From NCBI RefSeq assembly GCF_046630445.1, contig NC_092333.1, positions 709,112,501-709,176,500 of the forward strand: DNA of 64,000 nucleotides, in the 5' to 3' direction. The DNA is from Rutidosis leptorrhynchoides (taxonomy: Eukaryota; Streptophyta; Magnoliopsida; Asterales; Asteraceae). Both the position numbers and the translations under genes were made by a program. Position 1 is the first letter of the stretch. Each line of letters starts with the position of its first letter. Under the pieces are notes generated by a model. It was not told the DNA's origin. It saw only the letters and a program-made list of their open reading frames with translations, and did not search any database. Shown here in pieces: positions 55,640-64,000 of this stretch.

Positions 55640-57555
55640 TGATAATGCTAAAAACGAACATATATTTCATAGCATTATTCCTCAAGAAAGACAAGCTTTT
55701 AGTTGCAATTGTCCTATTTACAAGTGATATTCGTTTAAATAATAAAAGGTAAAGACAAAAGACAGATTCGACGAATTGAAGACGCAAACGACCAAAAAGC
55801 TCAAAAGTACAAAATACAATTAAAGAGGTTCCAATTATTGATAAGAAATGTCTCGAAATTACAAGAGTACAAGATTCAAAACGCAAAGTACAAGATATTA
55901 AATTGTACGCAAGGACGTTCAAAAATCCGAAACCGGGACCAGAGTCAACTCTCAACGCTCGACGCAACGGACTAAAAATTACAAGTCAACTATGCACATA
56001 AATATAATATAATATTTAAATAATTACTAAAATTATTTATATATTATATTTATTTATATAATCCGTCGACAAGCTAGGAGCCAAGGCTTGGTGAGCTGTA
56101 AAAACAAACTCCGCGACTCGCGGAGTTTGAAGGCAAAAAATGCCGCGAGTTGCGGAGACACCCTGGATGAAAATCCCTATAAAAGGCAACGCAGTTTGAT
56201 CGTTTAATATATCCTTTAATCTCTCTCAATATATACGTAATATATATATTTATATTTTAATTTTAATTTCTAATAATAAGGGTATGTTAGCGAATGTTGT
56301 AAGGGTGTAAGTCGAAATTCTGTCCGTGTAACGCTACGCTATTTTTAATCATTGTAAGTTATGTTCAACCTTTTTAATTTAATGTCTCGCAGCTAAGTTA
56401 TTATTATGCTTATTTAAAACGAAGTAATCATGAAGTTTGGGCTAACTACTAAAATTGGGTAATTGGGCTTTGTACCATAATTGGAGTTTGGACAAAAGAA
56501 CGACACTTGTGGAAATTAGACTATGGGCTATTAATGGGCTTTATATTTGTTTAACTAAATGATAATTTGTTAACTTTAATATAAAGATTTACAATTAGAC
56601 GTCCCTATAAATAACCATATACACTCGATCGGACACGATGGGCGGGGTATTTATATGTACGAATAATCGTTCATTTAACCGGACACGGGAATGGATTAAT
56701 AGTCTATGGAATTATTAAAACAGGGGTGAAATTATGTACAAGGACACTTGGCATAATTGATAACAAAGTATTAAAACCTTGTTACAGTTTAAGTCCCCAA
56801 TTAGTTGGAATATTTAACTTCGGGTATAAGGATAATTTGACGTGGACACTCGCACTTTATATTTATGACTGATGGACTGTTATGGACAAAAACCAGACGG
56901 ACATATTAAATAATCCAGGACAAAGGACAATTAACCCATGGGCATAAAACTAAAATCAACACGTCAAACATCATGATTACGGAAGTTTAAATAAGCATAA
57001 TTCTTTTATTTCATATTTAATTTCCTTTATTTTATATTTAATTGCACTTCTAATTATCGCACTTTTAATTATTGTTATTGTATTTAATTGCACTTTTAAT
57101 TATCGTACTTTTTAATTATAGCAATTTTATTTTATCGCAATTTTATTTATCGCAATTTCATTATCATTATTTATTTTACGCTTTAAATTAAGTTGTATTT
57201 ATTTTTACATTAGGTTTTAACTGCAACTAAAGTTTTTTAAAATCGATAAACCGGTCAATAAATGGTAAAAACCCCCCTTTAAAATAATAATATTACTTTT
57301 ATATATATTTTTATTTTTATAAATTAAAACTAATATAGCGTTAATCTTTGTTTAAAGATTTTTCCCTGTGGAACGAACCGGACTTACTAAAAACTACGCT
57401 ACTGTACGATTAGGTACACTGCCTATAAGTGTTGTAGCAAGGTTTAAGTATATCCATTCTATAAATAAATAAATATCTTGTGTAAAATTGTATCGCATTT
57501 AATAGTATTTCCTAGTAAAATATAAGCTATTTCATATACACCTCGCATAACACCA
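55640..57555 (+). repeat. 3' LTR of B
   Basis: 1916 bp, same ends as the 5' LTR; TATA at 56178-56184; followed by ATGCG and then the H sequence TGTCTATGG, which continues the complement of the C-type LTR. Confidence 0.93.
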
Positions 57556-57560
57556 ATGCG

Positions 57561-59772
57561 TGTCTATGGTATCCCAAAATTACATAATATATTAGAATAC
57601 ATATATAATACAATATAAGTTAGCTAGGATATGATTTGTATAGAATTTTTACAATATTTCCCGTAGCTACAACAATCAAAGAAATATCCAATCTTGTTTT
57701 ACCCATAACTTCTTCGTTTTAAATCCGTTTTGAGTGAATCAAATTGCTATGGTTTCATATTGAAGTCTATTTTATGAATCTAAATAGAAAAAGTATAGGT
57801 TTATAGTCAGAAATATAAGTTACAAGTCATTTTTGCAAGAGGTAGTCATTTCAGTCGAAAGAACGACGTCTTGATGACCATTTTGAAAAACATACTTCCA
57901 CTTTGAGTTTAACCATGATTTTTGGATATAGTTTCATGTTCATAAGAAAAATCATTTTTCCAGAAGAACAACTTTTAGATCAAATTTTATCATAGTTTTT
58001 AATTATCAAACCCAAAACAGCCCGCGGTGTTACTACGACGGCGTATATCCGGTTTTACGGTATTTTTGGTGTTTTCAGGTTTTAAATCATTAAGTTAGCA
58101 TATCATATAGATATATAACATGTGTTTAGTTGATTTTAAAAGTAAATTTAGAAGAATTAACTTTTGTTTGCGAACAAGTTTAGAATTAACTAAACTATGT
58201 TCTTGTGATTACAAGTTTAAACCTTCGAATAAGGTAGTTTTATATATATGAATCGAATGATATTATGAACATCATTACTACCTCAGGTTTTATGGATAAA
58301 CCTACTAGAAATAAGAAAAATAGATCTAGCTTTAAAGGATCCTTGGATGGCTTGAAAGTTCTTGAAGCAAAATCGTGACACGAAAACAAGTTCAAGTAAG
58401 ATTTCCACTCGAAATAAGATTGTTATAGTTATAGAAATTGAATCAAAGTTTTAATATGAGTATTACCTTGTATTAGAAAGATATCTTACTATAAATAAGA
58501 AAGATTTCTTAAGGTTGGATGATCACTTTACAAGATTGGAAGTAAGCTAGCAAACTTGGAAGTATTCTTGATTTTATGAAACTAGAACTTATAGAATTTA
58601 TGAAGAACACTTAGAACTTGAAGATAGAACTTGAGAGAGATCAATAAGATGAAGAAAATTGAAGAATTAAAGTGTTTGTAGGTGTTTTTGGTCATTGGTA
58701 TATGGATTAGATATAAAGGATGTGTAATTTTGTTTACATGTAAATAAGTCATGAATGATTACTAATATTTTTGTAATTTTATAAGATATTTCATGCTAGT
58801 TTCCAAATGATGGTTCCCACATGTGTTAGATGACTCACATGGGCTGCTAATTGCTAATCATTGGAGTATATATACCAATAATTTATACATCTAAAAGCTG
58901 TGTATTGTACGAGTACGAATACGGGTGCATACGAGTAGAATTGTTGATGAAACTGAACAAGGATGTAATTGTAAGCATTTTTGTTAAGTAGAAGTAATTT
59001 GATAAGTTTCTTGAAGTCTTTCAAAAGTGTATGAATACATATTAAAACACTACATGTAAATACATTTTAACGGAGTCGTTAAGTCATCGTTAGTCGTTAC
59101 ATGTAAATGTTGTTTTAAAACCTTTAGGTTGACGATCTTGTTAAATGTTGTTAACCTATTGTTTATTATATTTAAAGAGATGTTAAATTGCTACATTATC
59201 ATGATATTATGATATATAATATATCTTAGTATGATATATATACAGTTAAATATCGTTACAACGATAATCGATACGTATATGTCTCGATTCGAAATCATTA
59301 AGTTAGTAGTCTTATTTTTACATATGTAGTTCATTGTTAATACACTTAATGATATATTTACTTATCATTTAACATAATTAACCAAGTGTATCAATATCTT
59401 AATATGATTCATATGTACTTCGTAAGACGTTGTTATAACGATAATCGTTATATATATCGTTTTCGAGTTTCTTAATTCAATAGTCTCATTTTTATGTATA
59501 TAACTCATTGTTAAAATACCTAATGAGATACTTACTTATCATAATATCATGTTAACTATATATATAACCATATATATGTCATCATATAGTTTTTACAAGT
59601 TTTAACTTTCGTGAATCACCGGTCAACTTGGGTGGTCAATTGTCTATATGAAACCTATTTCAATTAATCAAGTCTTAACAAGTTTGATTGCTTAACATGT
59701 TGGAAACACTTAATCATGTAAATAAAAATTTCATTTAATATATATAAACTTGGAAAAGTTCGGGTCACTACA
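57561..59772 (-). repeat. Solo LTR H, right part
   Basis: Complement of the 5' portion of a C-type LTR, ending GGGTCACTACA (complement of TGTAGTGACCC). With the left part it totals about 3.45 kb, one LTR length. Confidence 0.92.
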
Positions 59773-62026
59773 CCAATTGGATTGAAACGGTGGACCGAGA
59801 AAGTCGAATCGGTGTTTACCATAAGTAAGTGTACTGAAGAGGACAAAGTTAAGTACGCTACGCATACCTTCACGGGTACTGCGTTAACGTGGTAGAACAC
59901 CTATCATGAACAGGTAGGACAAAATGCTACTTACGCACTACTGTGGTCGGCATTCAAGCAATTGATGAACGAGCAGTACCGTCCTAGAAACGAAGTCAGT
60001 AAGCTCAAGGTAGAACTTAGAGAGTTACGAACACAAGGGTTCGACATTACCACATATGAACGACGATTCACAGAGTTGTGCCTATTGTGTCCGGGAGCGT
60101 TCGAAGATGAAGAAGAGAAGATCGGCGCGTTTGTAAAAGGGTTACCAGTAAGGATTCAAGAAGACATGAGTTCACACGAGCCCGCTTCCATACAGAAGGC
60201 AAGTCGAATGGCTCATAAACTCATAAATCAGATTGAGGGGAGAATTAAAGAACAGGCGGCCGAAGAAGCCAACATGAAACAACTCAAGAGGAAGTGGGAG
60301 GAAAACGGTGACAAGAGTCACCAGTACAACAACAATAACAATTACAACCACAATCGCAACAACAATCGCAACAATAACCGCAATCCTAACAATAACTACA
60401 ACAAACGTCCCAACAACAACAACTACAACAACAGTATCAACAACAATAACAATCCCAACAACAACCTCAATAACAACAAACAACAGAAACAACCATGCTT
60501 CAGGTGTGCAGGGTACCATCCGAATGCGTTTTGTACAACAATTTGCACCGAGTATAAGAGAAGTGGTCATGGCGCGGCAAAATGTGAGGTTTATGGACCA
60601 AAGAACAACAAAAATAAAGAAACAAATAAGGTCGGAACAAATAATGCCGACGTAGTTTGTTATAAATGTAGAAAACTGGGCCACATTATTAGAAATTGCC
60701 CAAACCAAGGGAATACTAATGGGCAAGGCCGCGGAAGAGTTTTCAATATTAATGCGGCAGAAGCGCAGGAAGATCCGGAGCTTGTTACGGGTACGTTTCT
60801 TATTGATAATACATCTGCTTATATTTTATTTGATTCGGGTGCGAATAGAAGCTATATGAGTAGAGATTTTTGTGCTAAATTAAGTTGTCCACTGACGCCT
60901 TTGGATAATAAATTTTTACTCGAATTAGCAAACGGTAAATTAATTACAGCAGATAATATATGTCGGAATCGAGAAATTAAGCTGGTTAGTGAAACATTTA
61001 AGATTGATTTGATACCAGTAGAGTTAGGAAGTTTTGATGTGATAATTGGCATGGACTGGTTGAAAAAGGTGAGAGCAGAGATCGTATGTTACAAAAATGC
61101 AATTCGCATTGTACGGGAAAAAAGAAAACCTTTAATGGTGTACGGAGAAAAGAACAACGTGAAGTTAAATCTTATTAGTAGTTTGAAGGCGCAAAAACTA
61201 ATAAGAAAAGGTTGTTACATCATTCTAGCACACATCAAAGAAGTTAAACCTGAAGAAAAGAACATCAGTGATGTTCCCGTCGCAAAAGAATTTTCCGATG
61301 TATTTCCGAAAGAATTACCGGGATTACCCCCACATCGATCCGTTGAATTTCAAATAGACCTTATACCAGGAGCTGCACCAATAGCTCGTGCTCCATACAG
61401 ACTCACACCCAACGAAATGAAAGAATTACAAAGTCAATTACAGAAACTTTTAGAGCGTGGTTTCATTAGACCAAGTACATCACCATGGGGAGCTCCTGTT
61501 CTGTTTGTCAAGAAAAAGAATGGTACATTCAGGTTGTGTATCGACTACCGAGAGTTGAACAAACTTACCATCAAGAACCTTTACCCATTACCGAGAATCG
61601 ATGACTTATTTGATCAACTACAAGGCTCATCGGTTTATTCGAAGATTGATTTACGTTCTGGGTATCATCAAATGCGGGTGAAGGATGATGATATTCCAAA
61701 GACTGCTTTTAGGACGCGTTACGGTCATTACGAGTTTATGGTTATGCCGTTTGGACTGACTAACGCACCAGCTGTGTTCATGGACCTCATGAACCGAGTG
61801 TGTGGGCCATATCTTGACAAGTTTGTCATTGTTTTCATCGATGACATACTTACTTACTCGAAGAATGATCAAGAGCACGAAGAACATTTGAGAAAAGTGC
61901 TAGAGTTGTTGAGAAAAGAAAAACTGTACGCTAAGTTTTCAAAGTGTGCATTTTGGTTGGAAGAAGTTCAATTCCTCGGTCACATAGTGAACAAAGAAGG
62001 TATTCAGGTGGATCCAGCAAAGATTG
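59773..62026 (+). pseudogene. gag-pol of E continued, broken and 3'-truncated
   Basis: Starts with the CCAAT duplicate, then continues E's gag exactly where 39587 stopped. TAG at 59893-59895 replaces the second Trp of a WW pair in C. From 59962 it is open to the G insertion. Domains: capsid end, Asn-rich linker, knuckles [14 protein letters not shown] (one Cys lost) and [14 protein letters not shown], protease FDSGANRS (the Asp after Ala in C is Asn), reverse transcriptase with FIDDILTYS. RNase H and integrase are missing, displaced or removed by G at 62027. Confidence 0.92.
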
Positions 62027-62327
62027 TGTGATGACCCGAAAATTTCTGACCAAATTTAAACTTAATCTTTGTATGATTAACATTTCCGACACGATAAACA
62101 AAGTCTGTAATATTGAGTCACGACAGTTTTGGAACTATATTCATATAATCAATTATTCTTTGACTGTTCCCTATGATTCACGAACAATATATATATATAA
62201 CTTAATGTGCATATATATATATGATTTCAAGTTATTTAGTAAACGATAGTAACATTCGTTTGTTAATTCGATTGATATTTAGATAAGTGAACTAAAACGT
62301 TTAAAATAAACAAGTAAAACACTAATT

Positions 62328-62455
62328 TGCTACAGTGTTTTCAAATTGCCACATTACTCAAAATGCTACAGTGTTTTCGAAAATCACTATTTGCTACAGT
62401 GAAATTGACTTTGCTACAGTGAATTGCTACAGTAAAAAATGACTTTGCTACAGTA
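62328..62455 (+). repeat. Cluster of six TGCTACAGT motifs in G
   Basis: The 9-mer starts at about 62328, 62364, 62392, 62412, 62424 and 62446, all in the same direction with irregular spacing and T-rich or A-rich spacers. Confidence 0.9.
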
Positions 62456-63279
62456 ACACACTATTTTAAAATGTATTTTAACAAATAGCGAGACGATGAT
62501 TTATAGAAGTAAATGACCAAAACACTCAAATGTATAAGTTATAATTTGAGTGATATAATTTAGGGATAATTTAGGGCTATATTTTGACAAATGTATGTGA
62601 CACGAAACGTAAAATGCAAGTTTTCTCAGCGTACAAAAGGACATTTGAAAAACCGGAACCGGGACATAAGTTGAGTGATGACGTACGACTTATCGGAACT
62701 AAAATTACAAATCAACTATGCATGTGAATTTAATATAATATATAATTAATTATTTAAATTATATATATTATATATCCAGTATTATCAACCGTTCAACCAG
62801 TCAACGACGACCTTTCAGACTTGTAACTTTGGCATATACATTTTTGTTATCGGGGAATCTTTCATGTTCCACCACATTAGCAGTAAATTTACCAACAACT
62901 TCATTGATCTTTGACCTTCCGAAAAATCCTTATACTCATTGAAACTGTATCATGTACTCATCCACATCTTGTAATGGCAATTGCCATACCAACTATCGGG
63001 AATTAGCAATCAGTATCTTGAAATCTTGTAGCACGTCTACGCCAACAGTTATATGTGTACATATAACGTCTACCTCCTGGACTTACATACTTCGAATGTG
63101 AAGTTTCCGAAAAACACCCCAAACTACGAAACTAGTTCTCCGAATTTTGAAAAAATGTTGATGAAGCAGCAAAAACTGTAAACGACCTTAACAGTCAAAA
63201 GTTTGATGATAAAGAATAGTATGGTGGTAAAGCAGAGAAAAAGAGAAGGTTTGGAATTGAAAAACGGATTGAGCAGACC

Positions 63280-63480
63280 ATGAAGGAGGCTGTGGACAAA
63301 TCACAAAGACTAAATCTACCTTCAAAGAATCCAAATGATTCAGAGTCTGCTGAAATCATTAACGAATACCTTGCTCCTTACACTAAAACCTTTGTGGACA
63401 ATATTCTTCATCATCATCTTATCTTAAATATTCTAAGATATCATCGTATCTCCCATTATAAATATCCTCCATATTTCTGA
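63280..63480 (+). CDS. Short ORF in G (66 aa), uncertain
   Basis: ATG 63280, stop TGA 63478-63480. The product begins MKEAVDKSQRLNLPSKNP and is hydrophilic, then His- and Tyr-rich near the end. Codons upstream in frame also read like protein (LKNGLSRP-type), so it may be the end of a longer decayed frame. No family recognised. Confidence 0.25.
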   Translation: MKEAVDKSQRLNLPSKNPNDSESAEIINEYLAPYTKTFVDNILHHHLILNILRYHRISHYKYPPYF

Positions 63481-64000
63481 AAATATTTTTTGAAACCATT
63501 CTTATCTGAAATCATTACCTCTTCGCGCTATCTGTGTTACATCATAAAAGAAACTATTTTAATTTCTAAAATCTGAAAAATTCGAAAAAATGGATGTTTT
63601 GAAGTAATGTTCGGAACTGAAGCATGAGTTAGTATAATATAATGACACTTGATCAACGTGATTATATTACAGTAAGTCATGTTGAGTTTCTAATGGAACG
63701 TGACAAAGGTTCACAGATCACACCCTCATCATAAATCATGTTACATAACTCTTTCATTCTATATAATCTCCAAATATATCAAGAAAATATATTTCTTGAT
63801 GATTCGGTCTTTTTCGAATATTCTGGTAATTTGACAAGTCAGATTGTGCCATTACCGTTTCTTTCTTAGAACATTAATTATGTTTATTCTGAAATTCATA
63901 CCTACGAATTCTGGACCATTATTCGCTTGACTTAAGGTCGGGAAGAGAAAACGAAAGCATGAAGCTCCGAAATATAATGGAGAACATAAAGCCCGATAAC

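Larger units (their letters stand above)
40825..57555 (+). mobile_element. Element B: full-length Athila-type retrotransposon (16.7 kb)
   Basis: Ends TGATAATG and CACCA. Target duplication ATACG (40820-40824) versus ATGCG (57556-57560). Inserted in solo LTR H. Order: LTR 1923 bp, tRNA-Asp-type primer site, leader, gag-pol, Cys/His ORF, spliced env-position gene, 3' region, LTR 1916 bp. About 25 substitutions between LTRs by hand count (about 1.3%), so B is older than C. Gag-pol is broken at several places. Confidence 0.95.
62027..64000 (+). mobile_element. Element G: LTR of another gypsy-type element, inserted in E pol
   Basis: TGTGATGACCCGAAAATTTC starts abruptly in the middle of E's reverse transcriptase/RNase H region. 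The start matches an LTR family I recall from Asteraceae. The first 750 bp are LTR-like, AT-rich and stop-filled. I cannot place the LTR end, primer site or target duplication inside the window. Sequence from about 62810 is of a different character and may be more LTR, leader, or another insertion. Confidence 0.7.

Overview
This is a gene-poor, AT-rich plant nuclear window, almost certainly from a flowering plant. From memory, the long terminal repeat (LTR) starts TGTAGTGACCCGAAC and TGTGATGACCCGAAA resemble elements common in Asteraceae; I hold the family assignment at moderate confidence. It is dominated by nested Ty3/gypsy LTR retrotransposons. I see one plausible host gene and no tRNA, rRNA or CRISPR.

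Left block (1-25517). Element D is an Athila-type element on the minus strand (LTR 1273-3267, tRNA-Asp-type primer site 1247-1264, body off the left edge). It abuts a truncated Athila-type element A on the plus strand: integrase, a small Cys/His ORF, a spliced env-position gene, then the 3' LTR. A's 3' LTR is split by element C (10928-24044, target duplication TTCTG), a young chromovirus-like element whose two 3.26-kb LTRs are almost identical. Between its primer site and gag, C carries two extra ORFs: a strongly acidic protein and an F-box protein.

Middle block (25518-34623). It holds a probable copia LTR fragment, a SINE-like insertion bounded by 15-bp duplications, an intronless IDM1-like gene (28591-29781, minus strand) flanked by two copies of a 0.5-kb repeat, a 2.1-kb solo LTR containing a 90-bp higher-order minisatellite, a MITE, a long (TA)n tract and a broken LINE ORF1.

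Right block (34624-64000). Element E is an older relative of C with the same acidic ORF and F-box ORF. Its gag is split by a solo LTR of the same family, H (39588-59772, minus strand, target duplication CCAAT). H is itself split by a complete 16.7-kb Athila-type element B (40825-57555, target duplication ATACG/ATGCG). E's pol is finally cut at 62027 by the LTR of another element, G, which runs off the right edge.

How the pieces work together. The two gypsy lineages each occur at least twice, so coding potential can be judged by comparing copies. In the C/E pair the F-box ORF shows about 50 synonymous and about 43 replacement codon differences by hand count. In the A/B pair the 132-aa Cys/His ORF shows 8 synonymous and 4 replacement nucleotide differences. 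Both patterns suggest selection on protein sequence while the elements were active. No copy in the window is coding-competent throughout: C has two nonsense codons in pol, B has several stops and frameshifts, and E lacks its gag start.
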